From a virus, in the IMG/VR virus record IMGVR_UViG_3300003332_000023, positions 1 to 36,790 of that record: a stretch of DNA of 36,790 nt; one strand, written 5' to 3'. The translations under genes were made by a program, and so were the position numbers. Positions 21,391 to 29,754 of this stretch are shown one piece after another; position 1 is the first letter of the stretch; the number at the start of each line of letters is the position of its first letter. Under the pieces are notes generated by a model. The model was not told the DNA's origin. It did not search any database and saw only the letters and a program-made list of their open reading frames with translations.

Positions 21391-21701
21391 CAACTTTCAC
21401 AATCCCTTTAATAGGTAAAATATTTTATATTTATGTTGGAAAAAAAGAATGGCATAAATATAGGATAGATGTATCTAAAGAGGACTCTAAAATAGATATG
21501 GGAGAATATCCCGGAGAAGATTCTGGGCGGTCGAATGGTGGATGGATTTGGATTGATAACACTAAAGATAAGAATTTAATTTATCATGAGTTATCACATT
21601 TAATTGACGATGTAATGGAATTGATAAATTCGCATGATAAAGAATTCAGAGCTTATATTTCAGCATGGATTTATGACTCAGTTTTAAGGTGGGCTAAATG
21701 A
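21387..21701 (+). CDS. HExxH metalloprotease-like protein (zincin), 104 aa
   Basis: YHELSHLIDDVMELI (66-80) contains the zinc motif HELSH with H67, E68 and H71, and E86 (in DKEFRAY) fits a third ligand. The size is that of small phage zincins. It overlaps the tape measure stop and the next gene by ATGA, so it is made with the tail proteins. It could process the tape measure or another tail protein; substrate unknown. Confidence 0.72.
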   Translation: MTTFTIPLIGKIFYIYVGKKEWHKYRIDVSKEDSKIDMGEYPGEDSGRSNGGWIWIDNTKDKNLIYHELSHLIDDVMELINSHDKEFRAYISAWIYDSVLRWAK

Positions 21702-22078
21702 GTCAAATATTACAATTAGGATTATCAGGATCAGAGACAACACTACCGACTGAGAGCCGAAGTTTTACATCTTTTGATAATGCTTTGATTTCAACTGAAG
21801 GTCGCAGTGCAGATGGAACATTACATACAGATTTTACAGCAAATAAAGAAGCGTTTACAATTTCCTATGGCGTTGTAACCGAGGCTAACAAAGATGTAAT
21901 TACGAATATTTATAAATTGCAAATTACTAATGGAACTTTTTTAAGTTTTAAATATACAATTCAGTCAGGTGCGACTGTGACAAGAACTGTAAAAATGTCA
22001 GCTCCATCTTTCGGGGCGGTTCTCGTAAAAGATGTTTATTATCATAATGGTGTTACTATTAATTTAGAGGAAGTTTAA
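21698..22078 (+). CDS. Minor tail protein (126 aa)
   Basis: A 126-residue strand-rich protein between zincin and hub genes, the usual position of distal tail components. The start overlaps the previous gene by ATGA. No diagnostic motif; a distal tail or tail-tip role is inferred from order. Confidence 0.65.
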   Translation: MSQILQLGLSGSETTLPTESRSFTSFDNALISTEGRSADGTLHTDFTANKEAFTISYGVVTEANKDVITNIYKLQITNGTFLSFKYTIQSGATVTRTVKMSAPSFGAVLVKDVYYHNGVTINLEEV

Positions 22079-24211
22079 ATGCTGACTACAACCCCTGAGT
22101 TCGACACAGCAATATCAGCACCCGCAAGAAAAGTTACAGCAAGGATAAAAATAAATTACACAGACGCTTTTTTAGATCCTACAATTACAGCTGATTCTGT
22201 AGGGACTGATTTTCTGCTCGAGGACTCATCCGATATAATAATTACTGAGGATGATCAGAGTCTTAAAACCGAAGGCGATAACAGAGCAACCCAAAATGAT
22301 CAGGTTGTTAACGGTCGAACAGAGACTACACAAAAATGGTTTTCACTTGAGACAGAAAATATATTAAATAATTTACAGACTGAAGATGGTCAGGATTTTA
22401 TCACAGAAGATGCAGTTGACTTCTTTCAGATAGAAACAGATTACCATCAGGCTGTAAACCGTCTCGACGGTACGTGGCATTTAATGCCGTCAACTGAAGC
22501 AGTGGCAAATTTTAATGAAGTCGGTTTCTGGGGTGATGTTGCAGGGGATGAAAATTCGCTTATTCCAGGAGGGGAAGGAATAATCACAACTTTCTCAGCC
22601 AGACGAGTGACAAGTTTTCAAATTACGGGTGATGATGTACGGATGGAATATCCTGTTGATTTCACAGTTGAATTTTATGCAGGTACTTCACTCTCAGGAA
22701 CTGAGACAATAATAAATAATACAGAAATTACTTATTCGCAAGATATTACAGCACTTGCAGATATAACCTCCATGGTTGTAAATATTTCTAAATGGTCACA
22801 CCCTTACAAGGTGCCAAAAATAATAGAAGCGGTTACAAGTGTTTTCGAAACTTATGATGCAAGTAACATTGATAATTTTACAGTTGTAGAACAGCGGGAA
22901 ATATCAAATAACAATTCAGTACCTACAGGGAATATTGCGAGTAATGAAGCTGATCTTTCACTTATGAATACATCCCGTAGATTTGACGCTAATAATACAA
23001 CATCTCCATTACACGGGATTGTAAAACCAAATAATAAAATTGATATATCTGTAGGTGTTTTAACTTCTTTCGGAGGTTTTGAATTTGTTCCAGTTTTCAC
23101 AGGATGGACTGGTGGCTGGAATGTTCCCGAAAATGGAATTATTGCGAGCGTCAGAGGACGCGATATTTTAGAGATTTTACGCAAATCGAAAATTACAACA
23201 GCGGTTGTCACAGAAGATGACACTTTCGAGGATTGGTTTACAACTGTTTTTGAAGATGCAGGACTCGCAAATACTCAATATAATATTGACCCGATTTTAG
23301 GTGGCTCTATTTACGTTGTGCCTTTTGGATGGTTTAAAAATGTTAGTCACAGAGATGCTTTAAAAATATTGTCAGAATCTTGTAGTGCTTCAGTTCATGT
23401 TGACCGTGCAGGATGTATTCAAGTAAAGTCTGTTGATTATTTTGAGAGCAATGATCTTGAATCCATACTGTCTTATGACAGGTCAGAATATATGGATAAA
23501 TCAAACCAGCCGATATATGAAAACATTGTTAATAAAATAAATGTCACTACAAGCCCGATCGAGAAAACTACAAATGTAACTGTTTATCAGACTTCGACCG
23601 CTGACAAAGAAACTGCTCCGGCAAATAGTGTCGAAAATTACACAATCACTTACAGAACAAAACCTGTATCTGATGGAGTCCCTACCGTTGATCCTGTAGT
23701 GTCAGGCGTAACAGTTACAGACTCGGCACTTTTTGCTTGGGGTGGTACGGTTGAAGTAACGAACATAAATAGTAGTGCTACAGATTTTCAAATAAAAATT
23801 GTCGGTTCCACTTATGCGGTTGCAGGTCAGAAAACTGTAACGGTTTTAGATCAGGATTCGATTGATGATAACGGAGAATTCAGTTTTAATTTTAAAGAAA
23901 ATGATTTCCTGCAGGATAAGAATCTTGCTGGAAAAATAGCTAATACATTGTTAAAATCTTTTAAAGATCCTGAAAGAGATCTGACTGTTACTTTTTCCCC
24001 TGGGGGAAATCCGGCATTAGAAAATGATGACAGAATCAGTGTAGTAGATTTATATGGATCAAAAGAGTATAATTTAATTAGCCAACAAATAAATTATGAT
24101 GGTGGTTTAAATATGGTTCAACGGGGTAGAGTTACTCAGACAACAGTAATGCTGACTGAGACTGGGACTAATTTAATTACTGAAGATGATTTATTTATAA
24201 TTTTAGAGTAG
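22079..24211 (+). CDS. Tail tip / hub protein (710 aa)
   Basis: A large strand-rich protein with an N-terminal repetitive acidic part (about 40-115) carrying ITEDDQSLKTEGD and FITEDAVDF, and a similar ITEDDLFIILE at the very end. The middle (about 330-470) has the look of gp27/gpJ-like hub domains, e.g. GWFKNVSHRDALKILSES. It is the largest tail protein after the tape measure region and is expected at the tip, where it would hold fibres and contact the host. Exact family not certain. Confidence 0.75.
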   Translation: MLTTTPEFDTAISAPARKVTARIKINYTDAFLDPTITADSVGTDFLLEDSSDIIITEDDQSLKTEGDNRATQNDQVVNGRTETTQKWFSLETENILNNLQTEDGQDFITEDAVDFFQIETDYHQAVNRLDGTWHLMPSTEAVANFNEVGFWGDVAGDENSLIPGGEGIITTFSARRVTSFQITGDDVRMEYPVDFTVEFYAGTSLSGTETIINNTEITYSQDITALADITSMVVNISKWSHPYKVPKIIEAVTSVFETYDASNIDNFTVVEQREISNNNSVPTGNIASNEADLSLMNTSRRFDANNTTSPLHGIVKPNNKIDISVGVLTSFGGFEFVPVFTGWTGGWNVPENGIIASVRGRDILEILRKSKITTAVVTEDDTFEDWFTTVFEDAGLANTQYNIDPILGGSIYVVPFGWFKNVSHRDALKILSESCSASVHVDRAGCIQVKSVDYFESNDLESILSYDRSEYMDKSNQPIYENIVNKINVTTSPIEKTTNVTVYQTSTADKETAPANSVENYTITYRTKPVSDGVPTVDPVVSGVTVTDSALFAWGGTVEVTNINSSATDFQIKIVGSTYAVAGQKTVTVLDQDSIDDNGEFSFNFKENDFLQDKNLAGKIANTLLKSFKDPERDLTVTFSPGGNPALENDDRISVVDLYGSKEYNLISQQINYDGGLNMVQRGRVTQTTVMLTETGTNLITEDDLFIILE

Positions 24212-24229
24212 TTTATACAGGAGGATAAT

Positions 24230-24634
24230 ATGGCAACAGGTCAAAAAATATCAGCTATGACGGTAGCGACAACATGGAGTGGAACCGACATGGCAACTAT
24301 AGTGCAGTCAGGTGTTAATAAGAGTATAACACACGATGTGTTTATGGATGATACGCAAATTTGTAAAGCATGGGTTAATTTTAACGGTACGGGTACAGTT
24401 GCTATTCGGGATGATTTTAATGTGAGTAGTATTACTGATAATGGGACGGGAGATTATACAGTTAATTTTACTAATGCAATGAGTGATGCTAATTATAGTG
24501 TCATAATAACAGCCAATGTAAATGCAGAAGATCCTTTAGATATATTAACAACATCTTTAGATGTAAGAACATACGATTCTAGTCCTAGTGTCGCTGATGC
24601 ATCTATAATATGTGTTGCCATATTCGGATCATAA
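24230..24634 (+). CDS. Short tail fibre-like protein (134 aa)
   Basis: Contains KAWVNFNGTGTVAIRD (about 46-61) and DNGTGDYTVNFTNAMSDANY (71-90), a block common at the receptor-facing end of phage tail fibres. The start has AGGAGGATAAT. Probably a trimeric fibre domain for host binding. Fibre genes are fast-evolving, so homology to named fibres is limited. Confidence 0.78.
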   Translation: MATGQKISAMTVATTWSGTDMATIVQSGVNKSITHDVFMDDTQICKAWVNFNGTGTVAIRDDFNVSSITDNGTGDYTVNFTNAMSDANYSVIITANVNAEDPLDILTTSLDVRTYDSSPSVADASIICVAIFGS

Positions 24635-24643
24635 GGAGATAAC

Positions 24644-25081
24644 ATGAAAAAGATAATATACAAAACAAAAACAGGAATAGCAGTTATTACACCATCGGCA
24701 TCGGCAATTAGAAATAAAATGCCAATGGAAAAAATAATTACAGATAGTCATATTCCTGAAGGATCAGAATTTAAAATAATTGACGAATCAGAAATGCCTA
24801 AAGATTATTCAGAGTTTAAAGGTTTTGAAGGTCTTCAATCTGCTCTGAATTATGACATGACTCTTGATGTTGAACGGGCAAAAGAAATCAAAAAAGCAAA
24901 ACTAAGACATGAGCGAGTACCTAAATTTGCAGATCTTGACAAAGAGTATATGCTCGCAGATGAAACACAAGACGATGTAAAAAAAGCTGATGTTATAGCA
25001 AGTAAACAGCGACTCAGAGACATCACTAAACTTGTTGATAGTGCAAAAACTATCAGTGCAATTAAAAAGGTCGTTGTATAA
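24644..25081 (+). CDS. Tail fibre assembly chaperone-like protein (145 aa)
   Basis: The C-terminal half, ADETQDDVKKADVIASKQRL and RDITKL (about 105-130), matches the pattern of phage tail assembly chaperones with a C-terminal helical domain. The N-terminal half is mixed. It sits between two fibre genes, the usual place for a fibre chaperone, and its stop overlaps the next start (TAATG). Confidence is moderate. Confidence 0.65.
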   Translation: MKKIIYKTKTGIAVITPSASAIRNKMPMEKIITDSHIPEGSEFKIIDESEMPKDYSEFKGFEGLQSALNYDMTLDVERAKEIKKAKLRHERVPKFADLDKEYMLADETQDDVKKADVIASKQRLRDITKLVDSAKTISAIKKVVV

Positions 25082-25584
25082 TGGCACTCGATAATGTTCC
25101 AAAAACTAATTATACAGTTAATGATGGTGTAATTGCTGATGATCTAAATAATATCGGGCTTAATTTGCTTGAGCTAGAAGATAGTAAATATGAGAGTGGT
25201 GATGATATAACAGCTGGGGATATAACAGCTGGGGATATAACAGCCGGGGATATAACAGCCGGGGATATAACAGCCGGGGATATAACTCTATCGGGTGTAA
25301 TTAATCCAACAACTGCACCGACAAGTGATACAGAAGTTGTTAGTTCATCATCATCATGGATTATTCCAAGAGGGATTTATAATATTAGTTTACCGACTAC
25401 TCCTATTTCTTCGTCAGTATCATTGGAAATATTTGTTGATGGTAGCTGGCGTCCTATAGCAGTTAGAGCATCAACAGCAAGCGAACAAGAAAGTTATGGC
25501 AGTTCTGTATTTTCTGATGGAACTAATACGAGAGTTAATAATCTTGATAGTATATCTTACACTGTTTACTACCAAAAGTTTTAA
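25081..25584 (+). CDS. Tail fibre protein with DITAG repeats (167 aa)
   Basis: A helical N-terminus (about 1-35), a shaft of five DITAG pentapeptides at about 42-66 with a sixth degenerate copy, and a strand-rich C-terminus (about 85-167) that would form the tip. Such repeats usually build a trimeric beta-shaft. The repeat is encoded by near-identical 15-bp units, so its length may vary. It is the last late gene, followed by a terminator. Confidence 0.75.
   Translation: MALDNVPKTNYTVNDGVIADDLNNIGLNLLELEDSKYESGDDITAGDITAGDITAGDITAGDITAGDITLSGVINPTTAPTSDTEVVSSSSSWIIPRGIYNISLPTTPISSSVSLEIFVDGSWRPIAVRASTASEQESYGSSVFSDGTNTRVNNLDSISYTVYYQKF
25204..25278 (+). repeat. Five tandem 15-bp repeats in the fibre gene
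   Basis: Five copies of GATATAACAGCYGGG; copies 1-2 have GCT and copies 3-5 have GCC. A sixth, diverged unit begins at 25279 (GATATAACTCTATCGGG). Unit length is a multiple of three, so gain or loss keeps the frame. Confidence 0.95.
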
Positions 25585-25587
25585 AAA

Positions 25588-25609
25588 AAGGGAGGCCTTA
25601 ACCTCCCTT
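25588..25609. terminator. Bidirectional terminator
   Basis: AAGGGAGG (25588-25595) pairs with CCTCCCTT (25602-25609) over a six-base loop. On the minus strand the stem is followed by a seven-T run, a textbook intrinsic terminator for the lipoprotein operon. On the plus strand TTCTCTCT follows, giving a weaker terminator for the fibre genes. Confidence 0.85.
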
Positions 25610-25613
25610 CTCT

Positions 25614-26030
25614 CTAATTACTATCTATAACATAATCCACAGTATTACTATCACCATTAATTATCACTTCAATAGAAAAATAATACATCATTACATCGGG
25701 ATACAAAGCGTTAAAATCTGTTACCATGTCCCTACCTTCTCCTACACAATATATTCTATCTGAGCTAACTGTAAAATCAGGTGTGTTCCAAAAACGAAAC
25801 CAGTCCTCAGATTCATGTACAATTATTTCAAAAGTCACACCTTCTTTGATCTTCCATTTATCCATATGACCTATACCGCTATCAAGTACCACTATGTTGT
25901 CAGATTGTAATTTAATAAAATTACTACTGTAACTGATAACATCCGGTTCAATTTCTACTATAGGATATTCAGGTTCTGTACATGATATTACCATGATTAC
26001 TATTGTGAGTGCTAAAAATAACTTTTTCAT
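25614..26030 (-). CDS. Phage-encoded lipoprotein (138 aa)
   Basis: The N-terminus has a KK pair, a hydrophobic core and the lipobox VISC, with C17 as the lipidation site. Residue +2 is T, not the D that retains lipoproteins in the inner membrane of enteric bacteria. The mature part is strand-rich and acidic, with no known domain. Phage lipoproteins often block superinfection, act as surface factors or serve in lysis. Because it sits in its own regulated operon away from the lysis genes, an exclusion or conversion role is a reasonable guess. Confidence 0.78.
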   Translation of the reverse strand: MKKLFLALTIVIMVISCTEPEYPIVEIEPDVISYSSNFIKLQSDNIVVLDSGIGHMDKWKIKEGVTFEIIVHESEDWFRFWNTPDFTVSSDRIYCVGEGRDMVTDFNALYPDVMMYYFSIEVIINGDSNTVDYVIDSN

Positions 26031-26398
26031 ATTGCCTCCGGTGGTATTGTGGCTGATTGTCGGAGTCTAAAGAAATCTTTTTTATACCTTCCTACCCCTA
26101 TAATTCCATAGGTATCTCCATCATAAGCATCAACTCTTTTCCAATCACCATCAGACATCATCCATACACTATTCCAAATCTTTTCATGACTCGGCTGTTT
26201 TGGTTCGGGTTTTCGGTATCGGAAATTATCTTGATTGTGTTCAAGCAAATGGATAATTCCACTTCTACTACTTTTGTAAGGATAGAAGCTGTTTGGAAGA
26301 TCTCCGTTTGGTTTTCTTCCCCATCTCTGAAACTCATAATCCCCCGTCAAAATATCCGGTGGTAGGTTATCTATTTTTAATTCTTTCCATTCATTCAT
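26027..26398 (-). CDS. Hypothetical protein of the lipoprotein operon (123 aa)
   Basis: A 123-residue, tryptophan- and arginine-rich soluble protein. It contains NLPPDILTGDYEFQRWGRK near the start, and NSVWMMSDGDWKRVD and FRLRQSATIPPEAI toward the end. It overlaps the lipoprotein and the ribbon-helix-helix genes by ATGA. The opening WKELKIDNLPPDIL recalls DUF551-like phage proteins of unknown role, but I am not certain of this match. Confidence 0.6.
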   Translation of the reverse strand: MNEWKELKIDNLPPDILTGDYEFQRWGRKPNGDLPNSFYPYKSSRSGIIHLLEHNQDNFRYRKPEPKQPSHEKIWNSVWMMSDGDWKRVDAYDGDTYGIIGVGRYKKDFFRLRQSATIPPEAI

Positions 26399-26547
26399 TT
26401 CTTCCTCCTTTTATTTCTCCCTTCTTGCCTATTGATCCACTCACTCAAAGCTTTTTCAGCGAAGACATGCCTGTTTTTTTCCTTAAGAATAAACGGTAGC
26501 ATTCTATTCAATTCTTCCTCACTGATATCAAACTGTATTCTAATCAC
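26395..26547 (-). CDS. Ribbon-helix-helix protein of the lipoprotein operon (50 aa)
   Basis: Begins with GTG at 26547, about 55 bases downstream of the promoter. The protein has an IRIQFDIS strand followed by two helices (about 9-24 and 27-40) and a basic tail GRNKRRKK: the Arc/CopG layout. It is the first gene of a three-gene operon whose promoter is covered by a palindrome, so it is likely the operon's own repressor. Confidence 0.65.
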   Translation of the reverse strand: MIRIQFDISEEELNRMLPFILKEKNRHVFAEKALSEWINRQEGRNKRRKK

Positions 26548-26567
26548 AAATACCCCCTTAATGTTAT

Positions 26568-26583
26568 AGGATTATACAATCCT
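26568..26583. promoter_or_regulatory. Second operator palindrome
   Basis: AGGATTATACAATCCT: two six-base arms around a four-base centre, between the promoter and the GTG at 26547. AGGAT is shared with the larger palindrome at 26609-26647. Confidence 0.55.
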
Positions 26584-26601
26584 GTACTACTGACTAACTA
26601 T

Positions 26602-26630
26602 AAGATAATACAGGATAACAGCGTTGTCAA
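26602..26630 (-). promoter_or_regulatory. Promoter of the lipoprotein operon
   Basis: On the minus strand, TTGACA (26630-26625), a 17-base spacer and TATCTT (26607-26602) form a sigma-70 promoter. The -35 box lies in the centre of a large palindrome. Confidence 0.7.
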
Positions 26631-26647
26631 GAGGTTGTTATCCTGTA
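26609..26647. promoter_or_regulatory. Operator: 12-bp inverted repeat around the -35 box
   Basis: TACAGGATAACA (26609-26620) and TGTTATCCTGTA (26636-26647) are perfect inverted arms with a 15-base centre that holds TTGACA. A repressor binding here would block RNA polymerase directly. Confidence 0.78.
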
Positions 26648-26660
26648 GAGGGGCTAGAAT

Positions 26661-26855
26661 TTAGATTTCCTTTATTGTAATAAATTCTATTTCTTTAACA
26701 TTTATAGTTATACTAGGGCTTCCATCAGTAGTCCACATTGATAGATACTCACGTTTAAATATTTTTTCCATAGCTTCTTGTATATTTTCTTCTTCTCTAT
26801 CTATCTCTATGTCTCTCCCACTTTTAAACATATATTTGAATCGATAATTTTTCAT
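26661..26855 (-). CDS. Hypothetical protein (64 aa)
   Basis: A 64-residue protein with ribosome binding site AAGGAGGAGAAA before ATG 26855; the upstream in-frame ATG at 26888 lies in the preceding gene and was rejected. Strand-helix-strand pattern, acidic in the middle. It is the last gene of the recombination operon. No family recognised. Confidence 0.65.
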   Translation of the reverse strand: MKNYRFKYMFKSGRDIEIDREEENIQEAMEKIFKREYLSMWTTDGSPSITINVKEIEFITIKEI

Positions 26856-26865
26856 TTTCTCCTCC

Positions 26866-27957
26866 TTAAAATATATCCAACTCATCACCCTGACTGTCGG
26901 CTTTCAGGTCTTCTGGCATTCCTTGCGATCGTTCAATCAAATCTATAACTGTCAAAATATCTGTATAACCCTTTGTCTTATTATTAAACTCTCCCTCAAG
27001 CCCTTTAAGATATTTGATAGCCCTAATTGTTTTGTCTTGCAGGTTCACTTTCTCCTTGCCGATAGTGACCTGAATATTAGGAATAGTTCCAGCTGTTAGA
27101 TAATCTTCAAGAATTGTAAGTTCTTGGGGTCTGAAAACTGGGGCTGTCTTAGTAACTGGAGTCTTGGGCTGGGCTGGGGTTAGACTGTCTCCTTTTGCCC
27201 ATATCGATAATTTTTCACCCACATCTTCTGTCAGTTGGACATTCCCATTACTGAATATTTTCTTGAATTGTTCAGGGAGTTTTGTCATTAAATCCTCACC
27301 CTTATTTCCTGTCTGAAAAACTGGGAAACCGTTTGACCCTGGAGGCAAGAGTGCAGAAAGTGTCATTTCAAAGACGAATTCTTTTCCTGCTTCTGGCATA
27401 TATCCCAGATTTTCTATAGTCATTTTACCATTAGGTTTTTTTGAAGGGGCGTTTTTTTCCTTTGCTCTGAAACAAGTTATAATATTTGCATCCATTCTAA
27501 CCATATGTCTTAATAGTTTTTTTCTTTGAGCTGATACAAAAGCCCATGCTGGCATTGTGGTTTTTTCCGGTGTAGTATTCCATTTACCTGCAAGCTCTAT
27601 TGATTTTTTGCTTTGTGTTTCAAGATATCCAGAGTTTCCGGAATGTTCATGAGAAAAACTATCAACAATTATTACACTTGGTTTTAACTTTTCGACCTGT
27701 TCTAAAATATCAAGATAATCAAGAGAATTAAAAGGGGGTTCAAAAGCAATATATTTATAATTAAACATATCAGCATAATGTTTACCTCTTCCATTTTCAG
27801 TATCTATAAAAATTATATCACCAGGGAAAACTCTCTGTATTCCGGTTGCAAGTCTTAAAGCTGTGTATGTTTTTCCACATCCTGAAGCTCCCCATAGTCC
27901 TATGTTTAACGGGATAGCTTTTCTTTCTGCTTGAATTACTTCTATTTTTCTGGACAT
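26866..27957 (-). CDS. RecA-like ATPase, Sak4/AAA_24 type
   Basis: A 363-residue ATPase with Walker A GASGCGKT at 23-30 and Walker B SVIIVDS at 94-100. AAA_24-type phage proteins, including the single-strand annealing Sak4 family, have this form: a short RecA-like core at the N-terminus and a variable C-terminus. It should anneal or exchange DNA strands produced by the RecE-like exonuclease encoded just upstream. C-terminal 100 residues are of unknown use. The start has GGAGGTGTAAA. Confidence 0.85.
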   Translation of the reverse strand: MSRKIEVIQAERKAIPLNIGLWGASGCGKTYTALRLATGIQRVFPGDIIFIDTENGRGKHYADMFNYKYIAFEPPFNSLDYLDILEQVEKLKPSVIIVDSFSHEHSGNSGYLETQSKKSIELAGKWNTTPEKTTMPAWAFVSAQRKKLLRHMVRMDANIITCFRAKEKNAPSKKPNGKMTIENLGYMPEAGKEFVFEMTLSALLPPGSNGFPVFQTGNKGEDLMTKLPEQFKKIFSNGNVQLTEDVGEKLSIWAKGDSLTPAQPKTPVTKTAPVFRPQELTILEDYLTAGTIPNIQVTIGKEKVNLQDKTIRAIKYLKGLEGEFNNKTKGYTDILTVIDLIERSQGMPEDLKADSQGDELDIF

Positions 27958-27958
27958 T

Positions 27959-28768
27959 TTACACCTCCATAATCTTAGAGGCTAGCCAACCAGGCGCCTC
28001 TACTGTAGATTTCCCATAACCAGGCCAGCTATCAGCATCAAGGCAAGTTCTCCAGGTATCAAGAGCCTTGTTCATTTTTGCCCGTCCGATTTCTTTAAAT
28101 ACGCTGTCTGTCTCAATTACAGATATTGCAAAAGGCTCTTCGGTTTCGACAAATATAAATTTCCAATTTGTACGGCCTGCAAGATCGGGATAAGTTTTAT
28201 TAAATGCCTCAGTGTAAAAAGCTTCTTGAACATCATAGCCCATGTCGATAATTTTACGGGTGCATTTTTCAGGGCTGCTATCGGTGGTGAATTTAAGATC
28301 CATCATAAGACCTGTCTCCGGTTGCACCCAATCATATTTAGACTGACATTCAGTGCCGTTTTCTGCTTTCCAGATTACTGGATGTTCTGACAGGTGAGGT
28401 TCGAAGAATTCAGGGCAATATATTTTTAATTGCTCTTTCACTTTTTCGGTTACCAATTCGATTTTTTCATAATCTTTTCTGAGTATCGGAATATGCCCAG
28501 CAGCGTAAGATTCTGCTTTTGCGGTCTGAGCATCTTTTTTCCTGAAGCTGTCGAATTCTAACACATCAATTGGATCGCCTCCACCTAAAAGGATGTCATG
28601 GCCAATACTACCAATATCCATCGCCTTAGTCGGGGTTATACTGTGACCGCCAAGTAATGGGTGGTTATACCATGCATGCATTGGGCTTTTAGCAAGTAGG
28701 ATTTTTGCTATACTGTAAGTTAATCTTGGGGTTTTTGCGTCTGTTTGGGAGTGATAGTTGTCGCTCAT
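27959..28768 (-). CDS. RecE-like exonuclease (PD-(D/E)XK, DUF3799)
   Basis: A 269-residue nuclease. The conserved H57 (IGSIGHDIL), D146 in KYDWV and MMDLK at 155-159 (D157, K159) form the active site of the PDDEXK family of 5'-3' exonucleases. The N-terminus has the family's helical S-x-S-x-A-K-like opening. It is coupled with the Sak4-like ATPase downstream (one base between genes), so both make a recombination pair like lambda Exo/Beta. Confidence 0.87.
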   Translation of the reverse strand: MSDNYHSQTDAKTPRLTYSIAKILLAKSPMHAWYNHPLLGGHSITPTKAMDIGSIGHDILLGGGDPIDVLEFDSFRKKDAQTAKAESYAAGHIPILRKDYEKIELVTEKVKEQLKIYCPEFFEPHLSEHPVIWKAENGTECQSKYDWVQPETGLMMDLKFTTDSSPEKCTRKIIDMGYDVQEAFYTEAFNKTYPDLAGRTNWKFIFVETEEPFAISVIETDSVFKEIGRAKMNKALDTWRTCLDADSWPGYGKSTVEAPGWLASKIMEV

Positions 28769-29754
28769 TATATCACCTCCGCTATTTTTTCGAGCAGTAA
28801 AGCTGCATTTTCAAGAGCTTGTTTGGCCTTGGGGCTTTTGACAGTTGTTTTTGTATTTCTCAGTTTTGTAGCAACAGAAAATAGTTTTTCTTTATCGGGA
28901 GCTGATTCAAGCTTTTTCTGTTCAGACTTCAGTCTGTCTGCCTCAATTTTTTCAAGCCTTGATTTTTCAGCAATCTCTCTTTCAAGTTTTTCTTTGGCTT
29001 CCCGTTCTTTTCGGATTATTTCATCTTGGATTCGTTTTTCAGCTTCAGCTTTTTCTCTTTCAACTTTCAACTTAGCCTCTTGTTTTTCTCTCTCAGCGTC
29101 AAGTTTCTTCTGATCAGCAATTCTTTTTTTCTCTGCTTTTTCTGCCTCAATTTTAAGCCGTTCATTTTCAAGCCTTATGGCTTCCCGTTCTTCTGCTTCT
29201 TTTTTCTCTGCTTCAATCCGGTCGGACTCTGCTTTTTTCTCCGCTTCTTTAATTGCCTCAAAATTATTCTTTACACCTAAAATATAATTCATCCATACTT
29301 CATCAGGCATATTACCAAGATCGACAAACTCACCATCTGCATCATATTTGGCAAGTTCTACCTGCCTATCGAGTTGGAGTTTTGCTTTTTTTTCCTCTTC
29401 GATTTTTTCATAATGTAATTCGATATTTTTGAGTTTTTCCTCTTTAGAAACAACTGCAAATTTGATAATATTATAAATTCCCTGAATTGCTTTTCCTGCT
29501 CTGTTATATTCTTCTTTTTGGGCGGTTTTTATTTTCTCTGCATCTGTTCTTATTTTAGAAATATCAATCCTCATCCTCTTTGCAAGTTTGCAATTTTCAC
29601 GAGATACCTCTAAATTGACAATCTCATTATACGCCTCTTCTACTTTTTCCAGTTTATCCATCATGGGACTAAAGGCCGCTTTTATTTGTTTGGCTTTGTT
29701 TTCAGTCAAAACTGATAATTGTTCTTTTTCCTGTATTATTAATTCATTCATCAT
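28768..29754 (-). CDS. Coiled-coil recombination-associated protein (DUF1351-like)
   Basis: A 328-residue protein with a helical N-terminal part (about 1-150), a long, unbroken E/K/R-rich coiled coil (about 160-290) and a small helical end. Proteins of this build, sometimes DUF1351, often precede RecE/RecT-like genes in phages; the role is not settled. Two in-frame starts are possible (29754, 29751). Overlaps the flanking genes. Confidence 0.7.
   Translation of the reverse strand: MMNELIIQEKEQLSVLTENKAKQIKAAFSPMMDKLEKVEEAYNEIVNLEVSRENCKLAKRMRIDISKIRTDAEKIKTAQKEEYNRAGKAIQGIYNIIKFAVVSKEEKLKNIELHYEKIEEEKKAKLQLDRQVELAKYDADGEFVDLGNMPDEVWMNYILGVKNNFEAIKEAEKKAESDRIEAEKKEAEEREAIRLENERLKIEAEKAEKKRIADQKKLDAEREKQEAKLKVEREKAEAEKRIQDEIIRKEREAKEKLEREIAEKSRLEKIEADRLKSEQKKLESAPDKEKLFSVATKLRNTKTTVKSPKAKQALENAALLLEKIAEVI

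Noticed and set aside
22852-23223. Minus-strand 123-codon frame inside the tip protein gene
   Set aside because: Antisense shadow without ribosome binding site; the plus frame is continuous and protein-like throughout.
25204-25293. CRISPR-like array
   Set aside because: The repeats are contiguous 15-bp coding units without spacers.
28745-29280. Serine- and phenylalanine-rich plus-strand frames opposite the coiled-coil gene
   Set aside because: The composition is just the complement of the E/K/R-rich coiled coil; no start signals.
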